A stretch of 64,000 bases of DNA from positions 1 through 64,000 of the forward strand of contig NZ_AP031572.1 of the NCBI RefSeq assembly GCF_040436315.1, read 5' to 3'. Positions 18,286 to 27,623 of the stretch are shown here, one piece after another. Under the pieces are notes generated by a model. That model was not told the DNA's origin. It saw nothing but the letters and a program-made list of their open reading frames with translations, and searched no databases. The stretch is from Synechocystis sp. LKSZ1 (lineage in GTDB: Bacteria > Cyanobacteriota > Cyanobacteriia > Cyanobacteriales > Microcystaceae). How positions within the stretch are numbered: position 1 is the first letter of the stretch; the number at the start of each line of letters is the position of its first letter. The translations under genes and the position numbers were made by a program.

Positions 18286-19575
18286 TTAAATAACCGTCCC
18301 ATCGGGGATGCTCACATTCTTGATGACAACAACGATGCCACTGCGAATATAAAAGCCGAATTCTTCCCGATTGGCTTCTTCAATCCTTTCTTTATTAATG
18401 ATGGTAACGTTTTTGCCAATGCGTGCATTTTTATCAATTATGGCTCGGCGGATGGTCGTCCCAGCCCCAATGCCCACAGGCACTTCCCCCGAATCGACGT
18501 TAGCGGCCCGTTCCGGCAAGGATTCGTAGAAATCTGACCCCATGACCAGCGCATCTTCGACGGTGCAACCGGCTTCAATGCGACTGCGAACCCCAATCAC
18601 AGAATGGTGAATCCGGCATTCCTTGAGAATACAGCCCTCGCCAATCATGGATTCGGTAATATTGCAATTCAGCATCTTCGTGGGTGGCAGGTAGCGTCCC
18701 CGAGTGTAAATGGGGGCCGTTTCATCGTAGAAACTGAAGGGGGGACAGGGTTGCTTGGTCAGGGCTAAATTAGCATCAAAAAAGGCCTCGATCGTCCCAA
18801 TATCTTCCCAGTAGCCATCGAAGAGATAGGCCTGGAGATTATGATCCTGGGCAGAAGCCGGAATAATTTCCTTGCCAAAGTCAGTCGCCGAGTCGTGGTG
18901 CTTGAGTAGATTTTCTAGAACAGATTTTTTAAAAACATAGATGCCCATGGAGGCAATAAAAGGATTATCTTTAGCCTTGTCGGGAGTAAGGCCCAGAAGC
19001 GTCGTATCCACCTGCATCTGCTGGAGAGCGTCTCCTTTAGGTTTTTCCGAAAAATCAACAACCCGCCCCTTCTCGTCAATTTTCATCAAGCCGAGTTCTG
19101 GTGCTTTTTTGGCATCGACGGGAACCACGGAGAGGGTGATGTCAGCGTTAGTGTCCCGATGCCTCTGGACAAACTTGCTATAGTCCATCCGGTAGAGGTG
19201 GTCTCCCGATAGGATCAGGTATTCATCAACGTCCCACTCCCGGAACAGCCAAAGATACTGACGGACGGCATCGGCAGTACCTTGAAACCACTTGGGATTA
19301 TCGGCGGTTTGCTGGGCCGCTAGCACTTCGACAAAGCCTTCCTGGAAGCCAGAAAAGTTATAGGTACGGGCCAGGTGTCGATTGAGGGAGGCCGAATTAA
19401 ACTGGGTTAGGACATAAATTTTGACAATTTCGGAATTAATGCAATTGCTCACCGGAATATCAATCAGCCGATATTTGCCGGCAAGGGGGACAGCAGGTTT
19501 CGCTCTGAGTTTTGTTAAAGGATAGAGACGGGTACCCGCGCCACCGCCAAGAATGATAGCTAAAACTCGTTTCAC
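18286..19575 (-). CDS. glgC: Glucose-1-phosphate adenylyltransferase (ADP-glucose pyrophosphorylase)
   Basis: Makes ADP-glucose, the committed step to glycogen; in cyanobacteria allosterically activated by 3-phosphoglycerate. 429 residues, full length. Visible are [13 protein letters not shown] (nucleotide binding), [13 protein letters not shown], the catalytic-site region [12 protein letters not shown] and the left-handed helix C-terminal domain, ending [18 protein letters not shown]. Lysines in the C-terminal activator segment are present. A hairpin terminator follows. Confidence 0.97.
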   Translation of the reverse strand: MKRVLAIILGGGAGTRLYPLTKLRAKPAVPLAGKYRLIDIPVSNCINSEIVKIYVLTQFNSASLNRHLARTYNFSGFQEGFVEVLAAQQTADNPKWFQGTADAVRQYLWLFREWDVDEYLILSGDHLYRMDYSKFVQRHRDTNADITLSVVPVDAKKAPELGLMKIDEKGRVVDFSEKPKGDALQQMQVDTTLLGLTPDKAKDNPFIASMGIYVFKKSVLENLLKHHDSATDFGKEIIPASAQDHNLQAYLFDGYWEDIGTIEAFFDANLALTKQPCPPFSFYDETAPIYTRGRYLPPTKMLNCNITESMIGEGCILKECRIHHSVIGVRSRIEAGCTVEDALVMGSDFYESLPERAANVDSGEVPVGIGAGTTIRRAIIDKNARIGKNVTIINKERIEEANREEFGFYIRSGIVVVIKNVSIPDGTVI

Positions 19576-19757
19576 AAGAAGACCTCTCGACTGCCTATTA
19601 CACCTGTCAAGTCAAGTTTAGGACTGTGGGGGACATCTGCAAAGTAAGGCAAGAGCAAAAAATTATCCGGCCTCCGGGGGCGGTCATTGGAAACAAAAGT
19701 TCATACCCCCAGGTCTAGGCCAGGGGTGTTACACATTTCGGGTTCTACCGTTTCGCT

Positions 19758-21191
19758 ATGCGCTTTTTGGGTTCCTCTTCCCTTCTTTTCTTCCTGTTCT
19801 GCCTACCCCTACCAGCCATCGCAGCAAAGAAGCTTCCCCCAGCTTCTCAGTGCTTTGTTCTAGCTCAGACGGGAGTTCTTCAACCTTTTGGAACAGCGGG
19901 CAGCACGGGAACGTCGGGCCAAAATGGCCAGGCTGGCAGTCCAGCGGAGAATGTAACCATTTTTGCTGATGGCACTCCCCTCACCCTCAACTTGTCTGGC
20001 CGAGATGGAGAAAATGGTCGAAATGGTGGTGATGCGAAGGCCCCTGACTGCGGCCAACAGCCGGAACAAGTCACCCAAGATCTCCAGGCCGCCGACGGTG
20101 GTAACGGCGGCAACGGCGGCAACGGTGGGGATGGCGGTAATGCCGGCTCGATCACGATTTACACAACGAATTTTGATAATCTACGCCAGGTTTTTGTCAG
20201 TGCGGCCGGTGGCAAGGGGGGCCAACCCGGAGAAGGTGGGGGCGGAAGTCCCGGCTGTAATTGCTCTCGCCCTTACTGGACTGTTGAACGCTGTTTTGGC
20301 CGGCCTGGAGATCCGGATTATCGTTGCAGTACCCAAGAATTTCGCTGTCGCAGTGGCCGCAATGGCTTGAACGGGAATCGGGGCCTGTCTGGCCGAGACG
20401 GCCTAGTTGGTAAGCTCACACTCCTCAATCTGAACAAACCCCTTGAGGCAGACCGTCCAACGGCCACCGTAACGATGGCAGCGCTCAAAGACCAGGGCTT
20501 TACTCTGTCTAAAAATCAATGGGAAACCCGCCAAGGAGCCAAGGCCTTATTGGCCCCCGGTTCAGTGGTCGAAGATGAGTATCTAGTGCTCACGGAGCGC
20601 ATCGAGCGTCCTTTCCTATTGATCTGGAATGCCCCACAACCTTTTAAAGCGTTTGCAGATCAGAATGTCACCCTGTCTCTTAATGATCAAAAGGACGTAC
20701 AAGCTACGTTTCCTGGCGATGTTTGGCTAGAGGGCACCGCTCAAAAACGAGGTAATGTCACTGAGTTTGTCGTCTACAATGCCCTCCGCTCGGGAGAAGC
20801 AACCCAACTGGGGGATCTGGTTTTGATGGGCAATGGCCAGGGTCTAAAACTCTTCTTGGTGGATCAGGCTGACCGTTCCAACCTGGTGGCCACTAAATTC
20901 AAGCTCAAGTATAAGGTAACGGATGAAGATCCCCGTTTCCGGCCCCCTAGTGTCTACACCACCCAGTACACAGGCGATATTCCTGATAATCTAGTCGTCG
21001 TCAATGGCAACCAGATTACCCTCAATATTGGCCAATTACCCATCCCCGCCGAATACCTGAAACCGGGAGTCGGGGTGGAAGTGGAACTAACCGCCACCCG
21101 CTCCTTCTCTAACTACACGGCCCAGCAAGAGCTGGTTATCCAAGATGTGCTCCGCAGTTCTAGCCTGGTCACTCCACCGACAAGACAATAG
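19758..21191 (+). CDS. Secreted collagen-like glycine-rich protein
   Basis: 477 residues. Signal peptide at 1-22 (cleavage near AIA). Gly-rich blocks fall at about 45-61, 81-92, 114-130, 151-165 and 200-218; the first and last are regular G-X-Y triplets (GRDGENGRNGG is a shorter one), while 114-130 is almost all Gly/Asn/Asp. Between the last two blocks lies a five-Cys patch (about 167-197). Residues 220-470 form a separate beta-rich domain with no family I can name, ending in a strand-rich part before TPPTRQ. Likely extracellular or outer surface. Composition differs strongly from its neighbours. Confidence 0.7.
   Translation: MRFLGSSSLLFFLFCLPLPAIAAKKLPPASQCFVLAQTGVLQPFGTAGSTGTSGQNGQAGSPAENVTIFADGTPLTLNLSGRDGENGRNGGDAKAPDCGQQPEQVTQDLQAADGGNGGNGGNGGDGGNAGSITIYTTNFDNLRQVFVSAAGGKGGQPGEGGGGSPGCNCSRPYWTVERCFGRPGDPDYRCSTQEFRCRSGRNGLNGNRGLSGRDGLVGKLTLLNLNKPLEADRPTATVTMAALKDQGFTLSKNQWETRQGAKALLAPGSVVEDEYLVLTERIERPFLLIWNAPQPFKAFADQNVTLSLNDQKDVQATFPGDVWLEGTAQKRGNVTEFVVYNALRSGEATQLGDLVLMGNGQGLKLFLVDQADRSNLVATKFKLKYKVTDEDPRFRPPSVYTTQYTGDIPDNLVVVNGNQITLNIGQLPIPAEYLKPGVGVEVELTATRSFSNYTAQQELVIQDVLRSSSLVTPPTRQ
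20095..20146 (+). repeat. Short in-gene tandem repeat coding Gly-Gly-Asn/Asp
   Basis: Degenerate nine-base units of the GGCGGCAAC type repeated about five times within the collagen-like gene; it encodes the GGNGGNGGNGGDGGN stretch. Such repeats can expand and contract by slippage without shifting the frame. Confidence 0.7.
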
Positions 21192-21584
21192 AGTGTCCAA
21201 GTCTTACCGTTCCTGGAGACGCTCTAAACACAGTGCCAAGAAACGGGTAGGGATGGCAGAGGAGCATTGATGGGCAACGCTAGTGCATAGTGGGGGTCGT
21301 CCTCATGACAGTTTTGGTCAAAACGTCACCCTTGTGATGACGATGGGATTGGCTAGCCGATCTATCAGCGTTCTTGAGATGGGATACTCACGTTGTTACC
21401 CAAAACGCCTTCTTTAACAGTCCAGGTCGACTTGATACCAGGCCAAACCGGCCTCCGTAACACTTTGTAACTTTTGTTAAACCCCCTCCCAAAAGGGCCG
21501 CAATCCCTTGCTATGCTAGATGGCTAGTCTCGTTGTCTTTAGGGCGAGCGGTCTGCAATAAGCAAAAATCCCTTTAAGCAAGTT
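21192..21584. other. Leader/spacer upstream of acsF
   Basis: 393 bases between the collagen-like gene and acsF. No credible ORF. A TATGCT at 21512-21517 could be a -10 element for acsF but no good -35 partner was seen. A direct GTAAC-type repeat lies near 21456-21470. No terminator was found after the collagen-like gene. Confidence 0.4.
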
Positions 21585-22661
21585 ATGGTTAACACCCTGC
21601 AAAAGCCTGAATACGATGAAATTCGTCCTGGCATCAAGGTTCCGGCAAAGGAAACAATTTTAACGCCCCGTTTTTACACAACGGATTTTGAAGAGATGGC
21701 CAAGATGGACATCTCCGCTAATGAAGAAGAATTACAGGCGATCCTTGAGGAATTTCGGACGGACTATAACCGTCATCACTTTGTCCGGGATGAGTCCTTC
21801 CAGCAATCCTGGGATCATATTGATGGTGAAAAACGGCGCTTGTTTATTGAATTTTTAGAGCGCTCCTGCACAGCGGAGTTTTCGGGCTTTCTGCTTTACA
21901 AAGAGTTGGGTCGGCGTTTAAAAGACCGGAGTCCTGTCCTGGCAGAGTGTTTTAACCTCATGTCCCGCGATGAAGCTCGCCATGCCGGTTTCCTCAACAA
22001 GGCTATGTCAGATTTTAATCTGTCCCTAGACCTGGGATTTCTGACCAAGAGCCGCAACTATACTTTCTTCAAACCCAAATTTATTTTCTACGCCACCTAC
22101 CTATCGGAAAAAATTGGTTACTGGCGCTATATCACCATCTATCGTCACCTCGAACAGCATCCCGAAGACCAGATTTATCCCATCTTCAAGTTTTTTGAAA
22201 ACTGGTGCCAAGACGAAAATCGTCATGGAGATTTCTTTGATGCGATCATGAAGGCCCAACCCAATACCCTCAACGATTGGCGGGCCCGGCTTTGGTGTCG
22301 TTTCTTCCTCCTGTCTGTCTTCGCCACCATGTATCTCAACGATACCCAGCGGGCAGATTTCTACGCTTGTCTTGGCTTAGAGGCCCGGAGTTATGACAAG
22401 GAAGTCATTGAAAAAACCAACGAAACGGCAGGTCGTGTCTTCCCGATCATTCTCGATGTCAATAATCCTGAGTTTTATGACCGTCTAGAAATCTGCGTTA
22501 GCAATAACGAACAATTGCGGGCCATTGATGCCTCGGATGCTCCCGCTATCCTTAAGGGCCTGCGGAAACTGCCCATCTTTCTGTCTAATGGTTGGCAATT
22601 CCTAAAACTCTATCTCATGAAACCCATTCCCGTAGAACAACTAGTTGGAACTGTTCGCTAG
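21585..22661 (+). CDS. acsF: Magnesium-protoporphyrin IX monomethyl ester oxidative cyclase (AcsF/ChlA)
   Basis: Diiron enzyme forming the fifth ring of chlorophyll, using oxygen. 358 residues with iron-binding motifs [10 protein letters not shown] and [12 protein letters not shown]-terminus [18 protein letters not shown] and [14 protein letters not shown] are characteristic. Many cyanobacteria carry an aerobic (chlA-I) and a micro-oxic (chlA-II) copy; only one is here and which type it is cannot be decided. A hairpin terminator follows. Confidence 0.96.
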   Translation: MVNTLQKPEYDEIRPGIKVPAKETILTPRFYTTDFEEMAKMDISANEEELQAILEEFRTDYNRHHFVRDESFQQSWDHIDGEKRRLFIEFLERSCTAEFSGFLLYKELGRRLKDRSPVLAECFNLMSRDEARHAGFLNKAMSDFNLSLDLGFLTKSRNYTFFKPKFIFYATYLSEKIGYWRYITIYRHLEQHPEDQIYPIFKFFENWCQDENRHGDFFDAIMKAQPNTLNDWRARLWCRFFLLSVFATMYLNDTQRADFYACLGLEARSYDKEVIEKTNETAGRVFPIILDVNNPEFYDRLEICVSNNEQLRAIDASDAPAILKGLRKLPIFLSNGWQFLKLYLMKPIPVEQLVGTVR

Positions 22662-22713
22662 GTAATTTTTCCCTTAAAAGTGTCAAAATAGTCCTTGAAT
22701 AAGGATAGACATC

Positions 22714-22750
22714 CGCAATCTCTCTACTTAGGGGGATTGCGTTATTTTTA
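22714..22750 (+). terminator. Intrinsic terminator of acsF
   Basis: Seven-base stem CGCAATC / GATTGCG (22714-22720 and 22735-22741) followed by TTATTTTTA, about 50 bases past the acsF stop. Confidence 0.7.
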
Positions 22751-22758
22751 GGAGTTAG

Positions 22759-22788
22759 CCAACAAATTTTGTTGGTTTTTGGTATGAT
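22759..22788 (+). promoter_or_regulatory. Palindrome and -10 element before murC
   Basis: A 17-base perfect palindrome, CCAACAAA-T-TTTGTTGG (22759-22775), then TTTTT, then TATGAT (22783-22788). The palindrome could be an operator over the -35 region or a second weak terminator of acsF. No good -35 hexamer is visible. Confidence 0.4.
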
Positions 22789-22849
22789 AACGCCTATCAA
22801 GGACGGCTAACCGTCAGTGATCGTAACGTGGCTTGTGAGGAGCGTGATT

Positions 22850-24352
22850 GTGAATACTGTTGATTTTAGTGGCCGTCCTTTTCACTTCATCGGCATTGGC
22901 GGCATTGGCATGTCGGCCCTGGCCTATATCTTAGCCAAACGACAATTTCTGGTCTCTGGCTCTGATGTCCGTCCCAGTCATATCACCGACCGCCTCAAGT
23001 CTGTTGGCGCCCATATCTTCAACCAGCAGGATGCCCAAAATTTAGACCTTTTCCAATCTCTCCAGGTTCATAGCTACGCCAAGCTCCCGGTCGGTGCCGG
23101 CCAGTCCTTCTATCTTCCCGATAGCATTTCCCCAGAAGTCCCCAGTTATCAAAATGGTAATGGCTGTCATCAGGCCCCGGCATTGCCCCAAGTGGTTTGC
23201 TCCACAGCTATTAATGCTCAAAATGCAGAGTACCAAGCGGCCCTGGCTAAAGGTTGCCCCATTTTCCATCGCTCGGATATCTTAGCGGCTCTGATTGCCC
23301 AATACCATAGCATTGGCGTTGCAGGAACCCACGGCAAAACCACCACCAGCAGTCTGATCGGTTATATGCTCCTCCAGGCCGGCCTCGACCCTACCATCAT
23401 CGTCGGAGGAGAAGTAGATGCTTGGGAAGGAAATGCCCGTCTAGGCCAGGGCCAATACCTGGTAGCGGAAGTAGATGAGTCAGATGGTTCCCTCACTAAG
23501 CATGCTCCTAAGATTGGTGTCGTCACCAATATTGAACTCGACCATCCTGATCACTACACGGATCTAGACGCCGTTGTTGATATTTTCCATACCTTTGAAT
23601 CTCAGTGCGAAACCTTAATTGGTTGTGTTGATTGTGAGGTGGTACGAACCCGTCTGAAACCGAACATTACCTACAGTTTGAAGGCTGACCAGCCCGCTGA
23701 CTACCAAAGCAAAAATCTCCTGGCCCAGGCCCAAGGTACCCAAGTCGAAGTCTGGGAACGGGGCCAATTATTGGGAACGATGACCGTTGGACTCCCCGGT
23801 AACCACAATGTCAGCAATGCGTTGGCTGCTGTAGCCGTGGGCCGTCTCCTCGGCCTATCCTTTGACGTCATTGCCCAGGCCATTGCCAGTTTTATGGGGG
23901 CCAAGCGTCGCTTTGAGTGTAAAGGCTACTGCAACGGGATTACCTTTATTGACGACTACGCCCACCATCCCAGTGAACTGCTAGCGACGCTAGCCGCCGC
24001 TCGCCAAAAAGTAGACCATGGTAAATATAGCCGAGTAGTGGCCATTTTCCAGCCCCACCGCTACAGCCGCACCCAAGCCTTTTTTGGGGAATTTGCCCAG
24101 GCCTTCCGGGATGCCGATCTGGTCATTTTGACGGATATCTACAGTGCTGGAGAAAGTAATCCCCATCAACTCCAAGGAGACCACTTAGCCCAGGCGGTAA
24201 GTCAGCACCATCCCCGAGTTATTTATCAACCTTCCTTGACGGATTTAAGTCAGTTTTTACCCAAAGTCCTACAATCAGGGGATTTAGCTCTGTTTTTAGG
24301 GGCTGGTAATCTCAATCAAACTATTCCCGATGTTATGGCCCACTGCGCCTAG
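22850..24352 (+). CDS. murC: UDP-N-acetylmuramate--L-alanine ligase
   Basis: Adds the first amino acid to UDP-MurNAc in peptidoglycan synthesis. 500 residues with GIGGIGMSALA near the N-terminus, ATP-binding VAGTHGKTTTSSLIG, and DDYAHHPSE. The GTG at 22850 has GAGGAG-like sequence seven bases upstream; an earlier in-frame GTG (22817) would add 11 residues and is less likely. Residues about 95-115 hold a species-specific insert rich in Gln/Pro/Asn. murB follows after 116 bases. Confidence 0.95.
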   Translation: MNTVDFSGRPFHFIGIGGIGMSALAYILAKRQFLVSGSDVRPSHITDRLKSVGAHIFNQQDAQNLDLFQSLQVHSYAKLPVGAGQSFYLPDSISPEVPSYQNGNGCHQAPALPQVVCSTAINAQNAEYQAALAKGCPIFHRSDILAALIAQYHSIGVAGTHGKTTTSSLIGYMLLQAGLDPTIIVGGEVDAWEGNARLGQGQYLVAEVDESDGSLTKHAPKIGVVTNIELDHPDHYTDLDAVVDIFHTFESQCETLIGCVDCEVVRTRLKPNITYSLKADQPADYQSKNLLAQAQGTQVEVWERGQLLGTMTVGLPGNHNVSNALAAVAVGRLLGLSFDVIAQAIASFMGAKRRFECKGYCNGITFIDDYAHHPSELLATLAAARQKVDHGKYSRVVAIFQPHRYSRTQAFFGEFAQAFRDADLVILTDIYSAGESNPHQLQGDHLAQAVSQHHPRVIYQPSLTDLSQFLPKVLQSGDLALFLGAGNLNQTIPDVMAHCA

Positions 24353-24468
24353 GGCCTAGGATTCCATCCTGCAAAGTCAAGCAAGCCTGAGAAACTTATC
24401 CCCCCCAGCCACGTCAAAGCAGTGACTAAGCTCAAAGATTATCCGTCCTTTGCCTATCCTCTAACGCC

Positions 24469-25407
24469 ATGACCGTCGCCTACGCCCCCCGTTCTAGCCC
24501 GCCCATTTCTCCAGCCGCTAGGGAGATTCCCCTGATTCAAGGGCAGGTTTCCCTGGCCGATTACACCACCTATCGGGTTGGAGGCGCCGCTGAATGGTAC
24601 ACTGCACCGCGCAACCGACAGGAACTACTAGCGGCCTTTGAATGGTTGGCCAATAAAGATTTACCGCTCACCTTGCTGGGGGCCGGCTCTAACCTTTTGA
24701 TTAGTGATCATGGGATTCCCGGCTTGGTATTGAGTACCCGTTACCTGCGACAGAGTTTTTTTGATGAGGGCCAGGGCAAAATTACCGTAGCGGCGGGGGA
24801 ACCCATTGCTAAAGTAGCTTGGCAGGCGGCTAAACGAGGCTGGAAGGGCCTGGAATGGGCCGTGGGTATTCCGGGAACCATTGGCGGGGCAGTGGTGATG
24901 AATGCAGGGGCCCATAACCAATGCACTGCTGACACATTAGTATCGGCCACGGTGATGTCTCCCGATGGACAGTTAAAAGTATTGTCACGGGCCGACCTGG
25001 GTTTTGCCTACCGGACGTCTTGTCTCCAGGGCAGTCACCAGTTGGTGATTGAGGCCACCTTCCAACTCACCCCCGGCTTTGAGCGAGATATCATCCTGGC
25101 CCAGACGACGCAAAACCTACACCAGCGTAAGAACTCCCAACCCTACGACAAACCCAGTTGTGGCAGTGTGTTTCGTAATCCCACGCCCCAGTATGCGGCC
25201 CGACTGATTGAACACCTTGGCCTGAAGGGTTATCGTATTGGCGGTGCTGAAGTTTCTCAGCGCCATGCGAACTTCATCCTCAATGCCAGTAATGCCAAGG
25301 CCCAGGATATTTTCAATTTAATTTGCCATGTCCAAGCACAGGTCGAGGCCCATTGCGCCTTGCTTTTAGAACCTGAAGTGAAGATCCTCGGCCAGTTTTC
25401 TTACTAG
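24469..25407 (+). CDS. murB: UDP-N-acetylenolpyruvoylglucosamine reductase
   Basis: FAD enzyme reducing UDP-GlcNAc-enolpyruvate to UDP-MurNAc. 312 residues. FAD-domain motifs LGAGSNLLISD and GIPGTIGGAVVMNAGAH, catalytic serine region KPSCGSVFRNP, and the C-terminal EPEVKILG. Together with murC it covers two consecutive steps, and the same order is common in cyanobacteria. The stop overlaps the convergent DUF2330 gene by four bases (CTAG). Confidence 0.95.
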   Translation: MTVAYAPRSSPPISPAAREIPLIQGQVSLADYTTYRVGGAAEWYTAPRNRQELLAAFEWLANKDLPLTLLGAGSNLLISDHGIPGLVLSTRYLRQSFFDEGQGKITVAAGEPIAKVAWQAAKRGWKGLEWAVGIPGTIGGAVVMNAGAHNQCTADTLVSATVMSPDGQLKVLSRADLGFAYRTSCLQGSHQLVIEATFQLTPGFERDIILAQTTQNLHQRKNSQPYDKPSCGSVFRNPTPQYAARLIEHLGLKGYRIGGAEVSQRHANFILNASNAKAQDIFNLICHVQAQVEAHCALLLEPEVKILGQFSY

Positions 25408-26747
25408 GGCCAAAGTTTTCGCCACCAGGGCTTTGAGCTTTCCGAGCTATTGAGAAACTCAATCCGCTGGCGGATGTCCGCCAGTTGCCAACCCGTTAAA
25501 TGGGCCAAGGTCTGGGCTTCTGTCTCCTGACGCTGGCGAGTGGTCTGGCGATAGGAACGGGCCGCATCACAGCTGGCCTCACCGCGGTAGGGGTGGCGCA
25601 GAACGTAGCGACCTTGAAAGAGAGATTGATCATTGGTTTCCTGAAAACTAAGGTCAGCCGGGAATTTATCTGGTGTATAGCGCAGGTGCAGACGAGTGAT
25701 GAAGACATTACTGCCGCCCCAGCGATTGTTGCCACTGTCCCAAAAGACGCCAGCTTGCTTTAATTCTTCAGGGCTGAGGGGATCGGCCGAGCAAGGGTCA
25801 CAGTTGGCCATGTTCCAGGCGTATTCCAAAAAGACAACGTTACGCCCGGATTGTTGATAGGCCGTCTTAAACATTGCTTTGTAGAAACCATTAAATTCCT
25901 GTTGGACAAATTCCGGTAACTCGGGATCACTGGGAATTTTAACCGTGCGATAGTTTGTGACCTCCGTGGTTCCCTTAGGAGAAAGTAGATAGATAAATAA
26001 CTCCTGAGGGCCTTTGGCATTCACCATGCCTAACCGAATTGGCAACATAAAACGAGGGGATTCGTAGGCCATCATCAGCGGGCGTAGGGCCTGAAACCCT
26101 TGGCGGTCAAATTCCTTCAGATTGACCTTGGCCACAAAGAATTTCAGGCCCTGTTTGATGTAGGGTTGCAGAACTCGGTTGGCTCCATTCGGGATGCGGT
26201 AATTATTTTCTCGAAGCCAGGTTTCTAGCCCGTTGGATTCCTTGGCACTGAGAATGAGAATGTCATACTCTCCAACGGAGAACTTTTCTTCAATGGTGAC
26301 TCCCAGGGAACGGGCCCGGTCGGCTTTATTTTCTTGGGCCACGGAAGCTGCTGGCATTGGCATATTGCCTCGAAGGCCGCCAAAGGAATTGACTTCACAG
26401 GGATTAGGATCAAAATATTCCACCAGGCGGGGCGCACTAAAGGCATCCAGGCGCTCGATAATGCGACGATCGCCAACATTCACCTGTTCTTTTTTCAGCA
26501 CCACCGGCACCGGCACCACCAGGGCAAAATCCTTAACATTGCCTTGGTAATCATTAGCCATGGTTAACACCGTTCGCTGGCCATCGCGGGCAATAATGAC
26601 CTGGGAAGCCTGGTTATAAAGACTGGTATCGGCCTTGGCTACATAAAAGCCACAGAAGGCCAGAGCTGGTTGGCTTAGAAAGCCTAAACTGGCCAAAACG
26701 ACTAGCACGAGAAGCAAGGGTTTGAGGAGGAGGCGCAAAGCATTCAT
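25404..26747 (-). CDS. Exported DUF2330 family protein
   Basis: 447 residues. Signal peptide about 1-30 with cleavage near QPALA. The mature part begins CGFYVAKADTSLYNQASQV, a DUF2330 start, and contains FALVVPVPVVL and a large beta-rich core. Four or more cysteines (CGF, PCEV, NCDPC) suggest disulfides in an oxidising compartment. The last residues WWRKLWP are strongly basic/aromatic. Seven bases downstream of the NqrB/RnfD-like gene, so the two probably form a transcription unit. Function unknown. Confidence 0.72.
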   Translation of the reverse strand: MNALRLLLKPLLLVLVVLASLGFLSQPALAFCGFYVAKADTSLYNQASQVIIARDGQRTVLTMANDYQGNVKDFALVVPVPVVLKKEQVNVGDRRIIERLDAFSAPRLVEYFDPNPCEVNSFGGLRGNMPMPAASVAQENKADRARSLGVTIEEKFSVGEYDILILSAKESNGLETWLRENNYRIPNGANRVLQPYIKQGLKFFVAKVNLKEFDRQGFQALRPLMMAYESPRFMLPIRLGMVNAKGPQELFIYLLSPKGTTEVTNYRTVKIPSDPELPEFVQQEFNGFYKAMFKTAYQQSGRNVVFLEYAWNMANCDPCSADPLSPEELKQAGVFWDSGNNRWGGSNVFITRLHLRYTPDKFPADLSFQETNDQSLFQGRYVLRHPYRGEASCDAARSYRQTTRQRQETEAQTLAHLTGWQLADIRQRIEFLNSSESSKPWWRKLWP

Positions 26748-26754
26748 GGCCAGT

Positions 26755-27591
26755 TCAAGGGTTAAGGGATAGCAGACGGGGTTGCCAGGTAAAGCGGGGG
26801 GCCTGCCAGCGAGTATCTAGCAGTACCGTTAATGGCGCACAACAAAAGAGGGCCCAAAAGGGCGCGGTGGGAAGGTAAAAATAATATTGCAGGACAAAGC
26901 TTAGAATAGCGATGACCGTTGCCCAGACTACTCGGCCCCAACGGGCATCGGGAATAGAACGAGGGTCAGTCACCATAAATAGGGTAAATACCAGTAAACT
27001 GCCGCTACTGAGTTGATGCAGAACTACCTCCGGTGACCAGCCTAGCCAGGTATTGCGAAGCAAGCTCAGACCCCCATAGACCCCAAAGAAGACCAGGGAG
27101 GTATCCCAGCGGCCAACTTTCCCCAAAACTAGACCCCCACAGGCCAAAAAACAAGCCAAAAGCCAGAGATCCGTTCCCCATTGGCCCGGAGAGACCCAAG
27201 CGTCCTGGGTCAACAACAGGGCCGAGATAATCCCGAAATTAGCCGGATTGATAAAGTGTTTGCCCCGGAACTGGAGCAGAAATTTCGCCGCAATGGCCAG
27301 GCCCCCGGCAAGCAGGAGCGTACTTAGATGGTTAGCACGTAGCAATAGAGAAAGACCCAGAGCTGTAATCAAGGCACTTTTTAAGCTCGGTACAATCAGC
27401 GTGAGTCGCTTTTGCCATCCCAGCACGGATGAGTGGGTGAGCAGGCCAAGGCCAAATTGCATTAGCAGACAAATACTGATTAAGGCCGCAATCCAGGCCC
27501 AATGGAGTGTCCAATCCCTGGCCCACCATCCCAGGGCCAAGAAGCTACTGAGAAAAATAATTTGATAGTCCCTTGCATCGCGCAATCCCAT
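26755..27591 (-). CDS. NqrB/RnfD-like integral membrane protein
   Basis: 278 residues with about nine hydrophobic helices. KHFINPANFGI and FMVTDPRSIPDARWGR are signatures of the NqrB/RnfD/RseC-type membrane family. The flavin-carrying SGAT threonine motif of true NqrB/RnfD is not seen; the matching region before FMVTDP reads SSGSLLVF. No other rnf/nqr subunit is adjacent. It may be a family member that keeps the membrane scaffold but not the covalent FMN. Confidence 0.7.
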   Translation of the reverse strand: MGLRDARDYQIIFLSSFLALGWWARDWTLHWAWIAALISICLLMQFGLGLLTHSSVLGWQKRLTLIVPSLKSALITALGLSLLLRANHLSTLLLAGGLAIAAKFLLQFRGKHFINPANFGIISALLLTQDAWVSPGQWGTDLWLLACFLACGGLVLGKVGRWDTSLVFFGVYGGLSLLRNTWLGWSPEVVLHQLSSGSLLVFTLFMVTDPRSIPDARWGRVVWATVIAILSFVLQYYFYLPTAPFWALFCCAPLTVLLDTRWQAPRFTWQPRLLSLNP

Positions 27592-27623
27592 GGCCCTTCC
27601 TGCCGGAAAATATGTCTTCGATC

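Noticed and set aside
20095-20146. Possible CRISPR-like repeat array
   Set aside because: Repeats are nine bases, contiguous and coding for Gly-Gly-Asn; no spacers.
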